From positions 248,001 to 312,000 of the forward strand of contig JAWZYV010012527.1 of the NCBI GenBank assembly GCA_038373885.1: 64,000 nucleotides of DNA. The letters are read 5' to 3'. This document shows positions 10,956 to 21,640 of this stretch, piece by piece. Source of the DNA: Cheiracanthium punctorium. Its lineage: Eukaryota; Arthropoda; Arachnida; Araneae; Cheiracanthiidae. A model generated the notes under the pieces. The model was not told the origin of the DNA and ran no database searches. It saw only the letters and a program-made list of their open reading frames with translations. How positions within the stretch are numbered: position 1 is the stretch's first letter; every line of letters starts with the position of its first letter. Both the position numbers and the translations under genes were made by a program.

Positions 10956-13759
10956 GTTCTACTTAGTTGGGGCGATTTATGTTGCTATCGAAGGTTTTCT
11001 TTTAGAAGCGAAAAAAAGTATATTGGCAGAGCGTTGTGATGTTGTATAAATAATCCAGGTAAGCGCCACTTTGCGAAGCAATTAAAAGACAAATTGTAGA
11101 GGAGCAAAACTTATATTGGATGTCTTAGAAACGATTACAGGATGGTGGTGGCAGGGAGACAGTTAGCTAGGACGGTCAATAAGGGTCTGATTAATCGGAA
11201 GTCAAATTCAGTCGAAGAATGATCAGGAGGTTGGTGAGAAAGTTAAACTTGGCATGTTAAAAGAGCGCCCAAACGAGAGCCAATAATGCATTCATTATTA
11301 AAGACACCGAAAAACCACAGAATATTCCTAGTCAGAGAATGGGAAGACATAACAAAGCGCTGGGCACCCAATTATTGAGGATAAAGACAGCCAAATGACA
11401 GTAAACCCGTGCGATAGAAAATGAGTTCAGCTGTATTATAACTGATGTGAGGCCATGTCCCTATTTGGTAGTGAAAGGAATAAATAAGTGATGTGCGCGT
11501 ATAGAAAGACGTTAAGTATAGATGCATATTAATTAAGCGTAAATGTTCTGCATGAGAAAACAGATGTTTCTTAACAGCTAAGAAAGCTAAAGAAAATGCA
11601 ACGGACTTCTTATTGACACAGAAAAAAGGCGGAAGAATAATTTAAGTATGAAATCTGGATAAATAAGCAGTTAATTGAAATTTAACACGTGGAAAAATGA
11701 CGTAATACCAAATTTTTAAAGACGGTGTTGTTAAAAATGAGAAGAGAATATAAAGTTAAAATGCTTGATTTCGAATATTAAATTTAAGAAAGTAAACACA
11801 AATGAAAATTATTTTTAAATATGTGATCTCCATCACGAAGGGCCACATCCGGTTCGCCTTTATTGTGTCTTCATCCGCTCCGGCTGCACTTGGTTTGAGC
11901 ATTCGCAGTCCTACCTATTTTTCTCGACATCGATGTACAGCTGGCGGAAAAAAAAGGCCACTTGTACATTTTCGCCGTCGTTCGTCGCACAGCAAAGTTT
12001 CAGATACCAATCGTTACGATTGGAACGCACACTTTATTGCTATGCATAAAAAATTGCATAGGGTCCATCTACATATTATTAATTAATTGTGTCCGCACCA
12101 ACTGTTGTTTTTTTCAATAGCATCCCCTAGATATCACTTCATATTCTAAAATTTAGCTCATTTTAACCCCGGACACCCATTTTTCAATAAATTTGGACTG
12201 AAAATGAGTGAGATATGATCACACAAATCCCCCTCCCCCCTGGTTAAAATATTATTTCATAGCTTCAATTCATATCTCTATAATAATATTGGTATAAGAG
12301 CTGATTTTTATCGCACTATGAACTGAAACGACCCAGACATAATGTAATGTTATTATGATTTTTAATAATCATTAATCATGAATTATGAAGTTCTTAAATT
12401 AATATTCAAAAAAATTATGACATCCAGCACGGAATTTCGATGGAAAGATGAGGATCCGAAAATAATATTACATGCGTGTCAAAATTTGCAAGAGTTTTAC
12501 GTTCAGAGTTTAAATTTAAATTAAATAAAATTGTTATTTTCATTGAGTTAAAGGGACCCTAGATAAGAGTTATTAAGTGAAAATTTTATGCAAAAACTTG
12601 CAATAGAATAAATTAAATTAGATTTATTTTGTGCAAAAAATGATACCGATATAAAAATATCAATTTGAAGCAATAAATTAGAGTTTTTTAACAGTATGTT
12701 GGGATTCTATAAAGCGGTATTGTTGCGTCCCGCACCATATTTCCCCAAATAAAATATTTTCCAGCTATATGAATTAGGTGCAGTAATGTATGTCTTCTAA
12801 TAAAGACGTCCATTCTGAAAAACTAACACCTCAACTTTCCGGCATGAATGTGACCTTTTTAATACGGAAACATTTAGTCCTTTGGAATTCCCCCATACTT
12901 ATCAACATTCACAATCAGTTTTTCTGTAAAAAAATTTTCATCAACTAAATTAAAATACCGCCAAAAGTCTTAAGAATATTGCACATTGCAGCGATAGTAT
13001 GTTAACAGCCACTGAATAACAATCACAGTGATTGAATATTTGTCGTGCAAAAAAGTAATTGCGTTTTTTACATGAAATTCAAACAAATAAATTTTCAATC
13101 ATGAAACCATTCTTTAAGTTCGACCCTAGCTTGAAGCGACAATATCATGCGTGTAGTCAGAAAGCAGGGAGCACCTCTCACTCCTGCCATCATTTCAGCT
13201 GTCTAAAAGAGAAACTGAAGTGGAATACATCGAATGCAATCAAAATACAAGATTTTCAAAATCCTTAGCAGTCATTTTGCCTTTTTCAATTAAATCATGT
13301 GTACGAACCCAAGGAAGTTATTAACTCACGGGTCCCATTTGGACCGCAGACTAAATATCTGTCTAGCCCTTGATATTCCAGTACAAAAAACTTTAAGAGA
13401 GATGGAACAATATTTTCCTTGAAAATAATAGTAATTTCTTTTAATCTTGCGAGCGAAATAAATGAAAAGCGAAAAGTTCGAGACCTACAAATACGTTTTT
13501 CCATTGCAGAAAGTCCCTTAAAAACTTATTTACGGCAAAAATGAATCGCAATATCTCCGGAAATATCGTAGAACAATGGGTGGAAAAATTTATTTTATAT
13601 GATGGTATTTGAAGTTATTCTTTCGTTTAATAAGGCAAAAATTGGGTTGCCATTGAGAAAAACGAAGGTATGCAGAATTAAATAGGAAGACCGGCCCCTT
13701 ATGCAAATTAAATTAATAGTAAATTAAAAGTACTGCGTTATTTGCAAACGAATGGTATA
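10956..13759. other. Long stretch without recognised features
   Basis: I see no element ends, tandem array or credible exon. A 94-codon plus-strand frame at 11802-12086 is basic in its second half but matches nothing recognised. C runs occur near 12230. Confidence 0.4.
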
Positions 13760-13764
13760 TCTAA

Positions 13765-13945
13765 CTGCTATGCGACGAACGAGGCGAAATGAAAGAGCAA
13801 GTTGGCCTTTTTTTCCGCAGCTGTACATCGTCATATCATCTCCAGTTCTCAGAAGATGCCGGTACTGATAATAATTAAAGGGAAATGATGTCCTCAATAG
13901 AGACTTTTGTCCTCATGGCGCGGCTACCGCGAGTTAATGGGTTAA
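13765..13945. mobile_element. Decayed TTAA-family copy
   Basis: Weak but ordered similarity to the family: GCAGCTGTACATCG, CTTTTTTTCCGC, CAGAAGATGCCGGTACTGA (compare CAGCAGATGTCAGTGCTG), AAGGGAAATGATGTCCTCAA, and an end reading GAGTTAATGGGTTAA. Too decayed to set a left edge. Confidence 0.35.
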
Positions 13946-14944
13946 AAGCAGGAGCACAAGTCCGAAAATAAACATTTCAAATTCAACAAGCAGCATCCAC
14001 TGGATCTCGCCTTGGTTGATTTTGTTTTGCAACTAATTACACTCAATTCATTTTGAGAACGATGATTTAAGAACTAGAAGTTTATTCGAAAAGTTTATTC
14101 TTTTGCCTAGTTCCACCAATCACTGAAGTGTGCAAGACACTGCTGAATTCCGACGTCCAAAGCTGGCTTCAGAAATGTTCATGCAGCCAAATGCTTTTAC
14201 AAAAGCGGTTCGATCATCCCAACTAATTAACTGCGCCCGTAACTGAATACTGCTGCGCGCATGATAATTCAAAACTCGGTTCTTCAAAACTGCGTCAGTC
14301 ACCTTTTCAAAAATCCATCCCGCTGATGTATGGAGCTGCATTCAAATTAATTGTAATCTTTCCGATCCGGAATGATAGAGCGGATCGCAGGTGATCCGTC
14401 TTAATCAATAATAAACCAGTGACAAGAGCACAGCCATGGGAATGCCCACGTGGGATGTGCGGGATGGTTTCCATGGAGACGGGAAAATTGGTCAGAATTG
14501 ACAGAAAGTCAGATTTGAGTGGAGAGAGGGAGTCATGCTGAAGCAGGGGCGTAAGCAGGCCCTGATTAGGACAGCGTGGGGCCCCGGGACTCCAGTCATT
14601 TGGGAGAGGGTGGGCCGTCTTCAGAAAATAATGGGATAAATTAACATTTTTTTAAATCGTAATCAATCGATTATAGTTAATTGGGCAATATCGGTATAGG
14701 ATCAGTTTGGTCCTAATAACCGACAGTTCCGATGACACAAAAATCTCCCAATATTTCAAGAATGGGCGTGTTACATACTTGTATATTAAAATGTAATCAT
14801 GACCATTATTGTACAACACAATCGTCAGTAAAACGCACACTGCTACTGTATATGATCTTTAATCATTGAAAACTAAATTTACGAATTTTCATAACAGTGA
14901 ACACGATACTCGGCATAATAAAAAAAGTTCCTAACCAGACATTA
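13946..14944. other. No gene recognised
   Basis: Near 14540-14560 a GCAGGGGCGTAAGCAGGCCC stretch resembles a hAT-type terminus without a partner. The remainder shows nothing recognised. Confidence 0.35.
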
Positions 14945-15563
14945 CACCGGTCAACACGATTTTTGGGTCTGACTTCTGCATGTTAAATTTTAGTTTCTCC
15001 TATGCCAAAACTAAAGAAAATAATTTTTTTTTTTTTTTAAAGTTTGCTGTTGTAGAAATTAAAGCAATTTTTCAATTTTTTGGTAAAAATCGCTGATTTT
15101 TATATTTTTTTTTTTATAATTCCACTCTAAATTATGATCATAAAAGTTTATGCTGGATATAAAAGTCTTTTTATTCAAGATTTGTGATCAACAATAATAT
15201 ATAAATGTAAAATAATAAGAAATGAATGTCTAAAAGTGAATATTTTTCGTATTTCTTTTATGCTCGTATGAGCCAATAATAATACAAACAAATAATAATA
15301 TTACAAATAATACTACAAATAATACTACAAGCAATAACTACAGAGTTACAAATAATAATGCAGTTTACTTTCGGGTTCATGAAAGTGCTGCCATCTATCG
15401 CTTATGAAATAAATTAAAATATACTGATCGACGTCCATCAGACAAAAGCAAACTTTAAGAACTAAAAATAAAAATTGAAGTGTTTTTCAATATCAAGAAT
15501 CAGAATTGAAGCATGAGAACAGAACCCCCCCTCAAAAAAAATGTTTTTTTGTTGACCGGTGTT
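14945..15563. mobile_element. Element with ACACCGGTCAACA inverted ends
   Basis: A 13-bp inverted repeat ACACCGGTCAACA bounds about 619 bp (left near 14945-14957, right near 15550-15562), with TTA-like sequence on both outer sides. The inside is AT-rich, with stretches of AATAATAC near 15275-15330. It is non-coding and its superfamily is unknown. Confidence 0.5.
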
Positions 15564-15639
15564 ATTGATTCTATTCGAATAATAGTAGTCGATTACATAG
15601 AAATCATTAGAATGACGTATCACTAGAAATGCGGTAGAA

Positions 15640-16272
15640 ACATACAACCAAAAACACTTACAAACATCTCCAAACTGCCTGAAACGGGTTCTTTGGAGCA
15701 ACGAATCAAGGTTCACCCTTTACCGTTCGGATGGCAGGGTCTGGGTCTGGCGTCTGCCTGGAGAACGTCTCCTGCCAGAATGCATTGTGCCAACAGTCAA
15801 GTTCTGCGGAGGTGGAATTATGGTCTGGAGGTATTTCTCCTGGTATGGACTGGGACCCTTGGTCCCCATTCATGGTAAGCTCAACGCCCATGCCTACTGC
15901 ACTATTTTGGATGACAATGTGCTTCCTACATTGTGGCAGTTTTACGGGTTGGACCCCTGTTACTTTCAGGACGACAATGCCAGTTGTCATGTTTCGAGGT
16001 TAACCAAGGCTTGGTAGGGTGCCAATGGAGGTCATCGAATGGACTGGCCTGCCCAGAGCCCAGACCTGAACCCTATCGAGAACCTCTGGGACGAGTTGGA
16101 TCGCCAAATTAAGGGGTGCACTACCCGTCCAAAATCGGTGAAGGAACTTCTATGTCTACTCCAAGCCGAGTGGAAGATAATACCATTAGCTGTAATACAA
16201 AGTCTTGTGGAAAGTGTGTCCCGGAGGGTTCACGCTGTCATTGCCTCTCGTCGAGGCTCTACCAACTATTGA
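15640..16272 (+). pseudogene. Tc1-type transposase, 5'-truncated, interrupted
   Basis: The frame encodes the catalytic half of a Tc1-family transposase, the nuclear enzyme that cuts and pastes a TA-flanked transposon. Visible motifs, in order: VLWSNESRF (15688-15714), where the first catalytic aspartate of the usual WSDES motif is replaced by asparagine (codon 15700-15702); a GGGIMVW block; [11 protein letters not shown] with the second catalytic aspartate at 15973-15975; and SPDLNPIENLWDEL with the catalytic glutamate at 16078-16080. The spacing between the last two is 34 residues (DD34E). An in-frame TAG interrupts it at 16015-16017. The N-terminal paired-like DNA-binding region, normally over 100 residues, is absent. 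The stop, the lost aspartate and the truncation together make it a dead copy. The frame continues to a natural stop near 16272. Confidence 0.9.
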
Positions 16273-16333
16273 TTTTGAACATAGTTTTTCTTTTCTATCA
16301 CAGGTGTCCAAATACTTATTGGTAGACAGTGTA
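15640..16333 (+). mobile_element. Tc1-type transposon, 3' part
   Basis: Downstream of the transposase a right terminal repeat reads AGGTGTCCAAATACTTATTG then GTAGACAGTG, followed by TA at 16332-16333. No matching left end was seen upstream, so the element is 5'-truncated. Confidence 0.75.
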
Positions 16334-16338
16334 TTATA

Positions 16339-16540
16339 GCACTGTAAGGGTCCATTACTTTAGTATCGTTGTATCGAGGTTTTACTGTACTAAACTGTCA
16401 GTGGAATTAACATTGAAGCACTGTAAAGGTCCATTACTTTAGTATCATTGTATCGAGGTTTTGCTACACTAAACTGTCAGTAGAATTAATATTAAAAGCA
16501 CTGTAAGAGTCCATTGCTTTAGTTTCGAGGAAGACATTTC
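16339..16540 (+). repeat. 80-bp tandem repeat, about 2.4 units
   Basis: Units start GCACTGTAAGGGTCCATT at 16339, 16418 and 16498. Each includes a TATCGAGGTTTT then ACTAAACTGTCAGT segment. It lies immediately after the Tc1 end. The ATCGAGGTTTTACTGTA motif resembles pogo/Tigger termini, so it may derive from tandem transposon ends. Confidence 0.6.
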
Positions 16541-17183
16541 TATCAAACCCCAGATCCTATAATCCGAAATAATGATCGTAAAATGGAATAGTTATTTCAC
16601 TCAATACCACTTTATTGTGCAAACTAAAGCTCTACAAAAAACACGAATCTCCCATCTTAGTTTCGTTGCAGAGCCGTCTAAAAGTGTCATTAAAGCATAA
16701 CCCTCATCCAACATTTCTGCTTCAAATCAAAATAAATACAGAAGCATTTATCTCACTCTGCCCCAAAAGAGAAAAAAAAAAAAAAAAAAAAAAAAAAACA
16801 TTTCTCTGACAAATAGCGCTCGCTCGCGAATTATCTGTTCAGAATCCAAAAAGAAGCAAAAAGAAAAAGAATCATTAAGAAAACAGGAGATAGCTCTGTG
16901 AAATTCGGCTTATCGCAATCTGCAACGATAAAATTGGGGAAGAAAAAGAAAATTTAAGGATAGCGAAATGCGAATTTAAGGCCCATAATCTTTCAAAATG
17001 GAGGAATGTCTATGAATTCAGTGTTTCTTTACCTTTTTTAGTGAAGGTTTCTTTTTTTCTTTCCCTTCTTCTAAGTGTGGTTTCAACACTTTCTTTGTTT
17101 TTTGTTTTTGTTTTTAAACGAACGTGCTCAGAGTGAAGGGAAAAAACTAATGAAATACCATTGAATAGAAAACACGATAAAGC

Positions 17184-17210
<27 letters not shown>
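16541..17210. other. No gene; A28 and T26 homopolymers
   Basis: A 28-bp A run lies near 16771-16798. A 26-bp T run near 17185-17210 directly precedes the next element. Nothing else was recognised. Confidence 0.45.
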
Positions 17211-17215
<5 letters not shown>

Positions 17216-18053
17216 CCGAACATGTACCATGTAAGGAAAAGTATTGTAATCATGAAAAAATTCGAATTCGAGATTTTGGTGTATTTACAGGTTTTGGGGT
17301 CTTCTGAATCCATTTATGCTATTTTTACGAGATGTATGTATGTATGTGTGTATGTGTGTGTGTGTGTGTATGTGTGTTTGTGTGTATGTGAGTGAACACG
17401 ATAGCTCCTGAACGGGGCATTCGATTGAGCTCAAATTGGGTATATATGTTATAAATCACCGTCGCAAGACCGTTATTGATTTGGGTGTGTATAGGACTTA
17501 CAGTTTTTCTGCAGGGCTACGACAAAGATTTCTTTGACATTATGCCCTATGGGGGAAAATTCTTGAAAGTGTGCTAGCATTTAAACGGTACATTAGATTG
17601 AGCTCAAATTGTGTATACATGTTATAAACCACCACCATAAGACCGATATTGATTTTGATGCGTATTGGATTTATAGTTTTTCTATAGGGCTCCGACAAAG
17701 ATTTCTTTTATATTATGGCCTATGGGGAGAAATTCTTGAAAGTGCGCTCTATTTTCATACATTCGATTGAGCTCAAATTGGGTATACATGTTATAAACCA
17801 CTATCATAAGGCCGATATTGACTTTAATGTGTGTAGGACTTATAGTTTTTCTACAGGACTATGACAAAGATTTCTTTTACATTATGGCCTATGGGAGGAA
17901 ATTCTTGAAAGAACGCTAACGTTTAAACGGTACATTCGATTGAGCTCAAATTGGGTATACATGTTTCAATTATTCATCGATTAAAATTTATTTAAATTCT
18001 TGGTCATGATCTTAATCGTAAGTGTTCGGAAAGTCGAGTGGAGTCACTCCAGA
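17211..18053 (-). mobile_element. Helentron-like non-autonomous element, copy 1
   Basis: Read on the minus strand it begins TCTGGAGTGACTCC (a small hairpin) followed by CGACTTTCCGAAC. It ends in a 3' hairpin, ACTTTTCCTTACATGG then TACATGTTCGGAAAGT (17211-17242). The ACTTTCCGAAC segment is therefore repeated in inverse near both ends. Between them lie a GTAT/GT microsatellite (17330-17395) and about three and a half tandem units of about 170 bp containing CGATTGAGCTCAAATTG. Poly(T) flanks it. There is no coding region. Asymmetric sub-terminal inverted repeats, a 3' hairpin and a tandem core are the described layout of Helentron-associated elements (DINE-1 type). The assignment is inferred from structure. 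Confidence 0.6.
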
Positions 18054-18196
18054 TTTTTTCCCATTCTTATAAAAACAAAATGAGTGCTTTAACAAAACTG
18101 TCTAAATTAATTTATGGAAATAACAAATTACGTTTTTCAATTTTTTTCAAAGTAGCTTAGTCGCTAAGTTCCGTTCCCACTAGAGCATGGAATGGG

Positions 18197-18521
18197 AAGC
18201 AGCACCGATTTGGCCAGTGCTTGGGAGGGTGACAACCTCTATCGGCTGGACAGCCTTGGAAACCGCATACGCTCATGGGAGCGGGTGCACGTCCAATCTG
18301 TCCGTAGCTCCAATGCTCTCCACGTTTAAACGACACCTCTGGGATGCCGATCCAGGTGGTAGTCTCTCACCTGGAATGGGCTCAAAATGAGGAGATCCCG
18401 AGCAAAGTCCGACTTCCTCCCACAGGAGCTCATTAAAGAGAAGCCGTCTCCTTTCGCCCATCGCCGTACTAAAGGAAGGATCTGGCATGGCTTCGCGGTT
18501 TGAAGAGGCCGTAAGAAACAA
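18197..18521 (+). mobile_element. SINE, (CAA)-tailed family, diverged copy
   Basis: It aligns along its length with 35500-35850: TTGGCCAGTGCTTGGGAGGG, then TACGCTCATGGGAGCGGGTG, CTCAAAATGAGGAGATCCC and CCTCCCACAGGAGCTCATTA. It ends near AGAAACAAC, a remnant of the CAA tail. The head is lost. Open frames here are non-genic. Confidence 0.65.
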
Positions 18522-19026
18522 CCTTTTTTCTAAATTCGGCAAAAGGTAGAGCGTTCTTTTTAACCCTTTAGAAGGGCATAGGAGAAAGGCAAGCATGTAA
18601 AACTACTTTAACTTTACATCCAGTCGAAGCAGCTTCGCCTATTTGAAAGAATTTTAACAAACTTTCCGAATTCAACCGAGGTTTCTCCTATTCCCTCGCA
18701 TCGTTTCAATGGCAAAAGATTTTTCTTCTTTCTCCAGCTCACTATGCTCACTATTACCGGCTTTTGATTCAGCAGCAAAGACCTTCACTTCAGCAAAGAC
18801 CTAGAGTTATCTTGTGTAATGGCAAAGCTACTTGTGTAATGGCAAAGCTATCTGCCAAGAATGGGGGAGTGCCTTGGTCGAAGGACTTTCTAAGGTGTTC
18901 TGACGCGTGTTCACATTACGTCTGGAGAAAACCGACCCAAACTCCAGACCGTTCGATCGACAACCGCGTGCCACAGAGATGGAACTTACATTTCAGGCTT
19001 TTAACCTTTCGAGTATCTTGTCCAAG
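18522..19026. other. No gene; faint TTAA-family remnants
   Basis: A TTTTTAACCCTTTAGAAGGG start at 18556-18575 and CGATCGACAACCGCGTGCCA near 18954 echo the TTAA foldback family, but no complete element can be drawn. A 21-bp stretch around TTGTGTAATGGCAAAGCTA is duplicated at 18811-18850. Confidence 0.35.
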
Positions 19027-19246
19027 TTAAAATAAATAAAAACTTCGTGAAGAAAACACTATCAAAAGATACTTATAACAATATTCGGTCTCACAAAACA
19101 GTGGGAACTCTTATTTCCCACGGTTTTGTGAGGCAAAGAGCTTTGACTGATGGAGAATGAATACATTCTCAGTCGAAACGATCGTATCTTGTTATAAGTA
19201 TCTTTCCATATGTGTTTTTTTACCAGAAAGTTTTTATTTATTTTAA
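19027..19246. mobile_element. Foldback MITE, TTAA-flanked
   Basis: Left end TTAAAATAAATAAAAACTT is exactly inverted at the right end (19228-19246). Arms extend imperfectly to AGATACTTATAACAA. A second hairpin, TCTCACAAAAC with GTTTTGTGAG, sits in the centre. It is non-coding. Confidence 0.6.
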
Positions 19247-19520
19247 CGTTTAACACCAGCATTTTGAGGGTTTTTTTCTGTATTTTGTCCACGGTGCGGC
19301 CAAAGGTCTAGATCTGAGTTTCCCAGCCTGTAGTCAGGACCGGATTTAGGGGAGGGCAACCGGGGCTGCAGACCCGGGGCCTCCACAAGAGAGGGTATCT
19401 AAAAGTATCCAAATTTCCTAAGTGCCGAAATTTCCAAAATTCACTCACATCTTTTCGAGTTCTTGTCAAAATGATTAATACCAATCTTCGATACGATGAA
19501 TCATGCATATATTTGCGGCA

Positions 19521-19653
19521 TTTGCGGAATCATGCCACAGATCTAGAGACCCTTTTTGGACGACAGCTGGCTGTGCGGCCCAGCCAGCTGTCGTCAAAAT
19601 GCAGCCAGTCCCTTTTTTCAGCATTGGGAAAGGGTTGCGCCTCAAAGGGTTAA
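19521..19653. mobile_element. TTAA-family fragment, copy 4 (right end)
   Basis: It carries GCCACAGATCTAGAGACC, the CAGCTGGCTGTGCGGCCCAG hairpin core, then GCATTGGGAAAGGGTTGCGC and CTCAAAGGG followed by TTAA (19650-19653). The left end is missing or truncated within the core. Confidence 0.6.
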
Positions 19654-19682
19654 GAGTGCAACACCAGACAAGAAATAGACGC

Positions 19683-19790
19683 TTTTTGTGTCAATAAAAT
19701 CTACTTCCACGGGAATCGAACCTTAGACCTCTAGGCTATGAGTTAACGGCAAACGCCCTTCGCCCCACTGGTTGTCGAAAAAAAATTGTT
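19683..19790 (-). mobile_element. tRNA-derived SINE fragment
   Basis: On the minus strand a B-box-like AGGTTCGATTCCCGTGG follows a plausible tRNA head with TTTGCCGTTAACTCATAG. That fits the internal RNA polymerase III promoter of a SINE. Boundaries are approximate. Confidence 0.45.
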
Positions 19791-19980
19791 AAGTTGTTTC
19801 AGAAATAATTAGGGGCCCACCACTCCTTTGTTGCCCCAGGGCCTCCACACCTCTAAACCCGACACTGCCTGTACTACGCATACTATCTTGGGATGTGTGA
19901 AAATAGTGTTCGCAGTTACTGAAATCGCGAAAACGAATATGCATCCAGAATTTTGTACAGCTTAATAAAATGCACCGAAA

Positions 19981-20569
19981 TATCAGGTTGTAACGAAAGT
20001 TTTCCGCCAGATTTTCTTGAGTCAGCTCACGCGGTACCCAACTATTGACCTAATATGTCAAGTTTTTTTATGCTTAGTGCGACTCATGAACATGGCACTA
20101 AAGTCTAACTCTTTTAGCTAGCTCTCGAGCGGATGAATATTTTATCTTCTTCCACACATTGTCGTAGGCGGGACTCATCAGCATCAATAGGCCGGTCAAA
20201 TCGCTCAGCTTCTTTAATATCCTGGTCCTCGTTTTTGAACTTTCGGTACCCAATCTTCACAGTGTCATATGATTCAACAGTAGTACCTTAAGCAGTATAC
20301 ATGATTCAGTGTCATTCTGTAGCTGTCTTTTTGCGACAGAACTGAGAGTAAAGGATGGATCCATCTGGTAGCGTGGTAGTTCCATTTCAGACACCTTATA
20401 CTTAATCATAACGATATTGTTTTACGGATTTCACAACACAGTTCTCTAAAACAAGTCTTTTCTTTCAAGTAACAAACATCGTTTTACAAAATATTGGCAA
20501 AGACACCAACGGGAACTGCTTGTGCAGGCAATACTCGGAGTTGCGGAAAACTGTCGTTACAACCTAATA
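19981..20569 (-). mobile_element. Internally deleted mariner element
   Basis: Both mariner-type ends are present: left TCAGGTTGTAACGAAAG then TTTTCCGCC, and right (complement) TTAGGTTGTAACGACAG then TTTTCCGCAA, each beside TA. The total is only about 590 bp against about 1.3 kb for a full mariner. The minus strand keeps a broken N-terminal transposase piece. Confidence 0.7.
20020..20330 (-). pseudogene. Mariner transposase N-terminal remnant
   Basis: Reading down the minus strand, broken frames give the mariner DNA-binding region. The landmarks are YRKFKNEDQDIKEAER, then PIDADESRLRQCVEEDKIF (helix-turn-helix linker region), and, after stops and frameshifts, WVPRELTQENLA (about 20010-20041), which in mariners precedes the catalytic core. 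No catalytic DD34D segment follows, because the element ends at its terminal repeat. The product would have been a DNA-binding fragment at most, and the stops make even that unlikely. It is distinct from the mariner at 38784-40482 in both ends and coding sequence, so two mariner lineages have lived here. Confidence 0.65.
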
Positions 20570-20937
20570 GATAAAAAAAAGATAGAAAATTTCTGAACGA
20601 AGATTCAGTGCTAAAAAGGGAAACTGCCGAACGTCTCAATTAAGACGCATTCTTACCAGCCCTGGCAAATCGTCGCCCCCATAAACGAGATATCCCACTT
20701 CAATCCGTCGTCGGAGGAGAATCGTTGGGATTTCTCTAAGCTGCTTAACAGAGGGGAGAGAGGGGTATGGGATCGGCTCAGCGGTTATTATCCCAGAGCT
20801 CCGGCATGACGCCACTGGAACAGCACAGCTGGATGAGCATAAGCACCTGTTGAAATAACTTGGACCCGATCGGTCTGCAAACCACGTGTCACAGTTTTAG
20901 TCTCCTCTCGTTCATTTTCCCCTGAAAAAGACGCTTT
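20570..20937. other. No gene recognised
   Basis: Faint TTAA-family echoes (CCCGATCGGTCTGCAAACCA near 20866) occur, but no element can be delimited. Confidence 0.3.
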
Positions 20938-21640
20938 TCAACCCTTTAACGCGCACTGTTCCAGCTCTGGGAACACCGAACTCGGACGTTTGGACGGTTG
21001 CCAGTTACGAAGAATAGATTGGATTTCTATAAAAAGAGTGGCGGGTGACAGAGCTCCACGAGAATCCTTTACTTTTGAGCACGTCCTGTCCCGTCAAAAA
21101 AGGGTCACGATTCTTTTGAACAGCACTGATATCGGCTGAAGAATGCGAGAATAGCTGGACAGATGGCCCCATGCTGAAAAAAGGGCAGCCGTTGCCATCG
21201 CTCGACTGAACGACCCGCAAGACGGCGGACGATCGAAACGTTCATCGCGTGCCACAGATCGAGAGACCCTTTTTGGACGACAGCTGGCTGTGTGCCGGCG
21301 CAACCAGCTGTCGTCAAAAAAAGGGTCTCTAGATCGGTGGCCCGCCATCTTGCTGGTCGTTCAGTCGAGCAATGGCAACGGCTGCCCTTTTTTCAGCATG
21401 GGACCATCTGTCCAGCTGTTCTCGCCTTCTTCCATTTTTCAGCAGATGTCAATACTGTTAAAAAGAATCGTGAAATTTTTTTTACGAGAAAGGACGTGCT
21501 CAAAAGTAAAGGATTCTCGTGGAGCTAGGTCACCCGCCACTCTTTTTATAGAAATCCAATCTATTCTTCGTGACTGGCAACAGTCCAAACGTCCGAATTG
21601 GGTGTTTCCAGAGCGGGATCACTGCGCGTTAAAGGGTTAA
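20938..21640. mobile_element. TTAA-site foldback element, copy 5 (703-bp palindrome)
   Basis: It is almost fully palindromic, with arms of about 340 bp meeting near 21289 at an AGCTGGCTGTGTGCCGGCGC core. Ends read CCCTTTAACGCGCACTG and its complement; the right TTAA is intact (21637-21640) and the left reads TCAA. Each arm carries, outside to inside, GCTCTGGGAACACC, TTTCTATAAAAAGAGTGGCG, GAATCCTTTACTTTTGAGCA, GATGTCAATACTG-type, GGGCAGCCGTTGCC and CCACAGATCGAGAGACC-type blocks. All open frames over it are shadows. This is the largest and most symmetrical member. Confidence 0.8.

Larger units (their letters stand above)
19335..19867. mobile_element. hAT-type element with 8-bp target duplication
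   Basis: Left terminus CAGGACCGGATTTAGGGG and right complement CAGTGTCGGGTTTAGAGG match at about 13 of 18 positions. Flanks CCTGTAGT (19327-19334) and CCTGTACT (19868-19875) are a 7-of-8 target duplication. It contains a TTAA-family fragment and a tRNA-like SINE piece, so it is a composite of nested insertions. Confidence 0.65.

Noticed and set aside
11802..12086. 94-codon plus-strand frame as a host gene
   Set aside because: No motif or conserved context was recognised; this length is expected by chance in 64 kb.
21292..21640. Frames of 78-116 codons, also seen at 10055, 42351, 42931 and 62640
   Set aside because: They lie entirely inside the TTAA foldback family and their similarity to one another reflects the repeat, not a protein.
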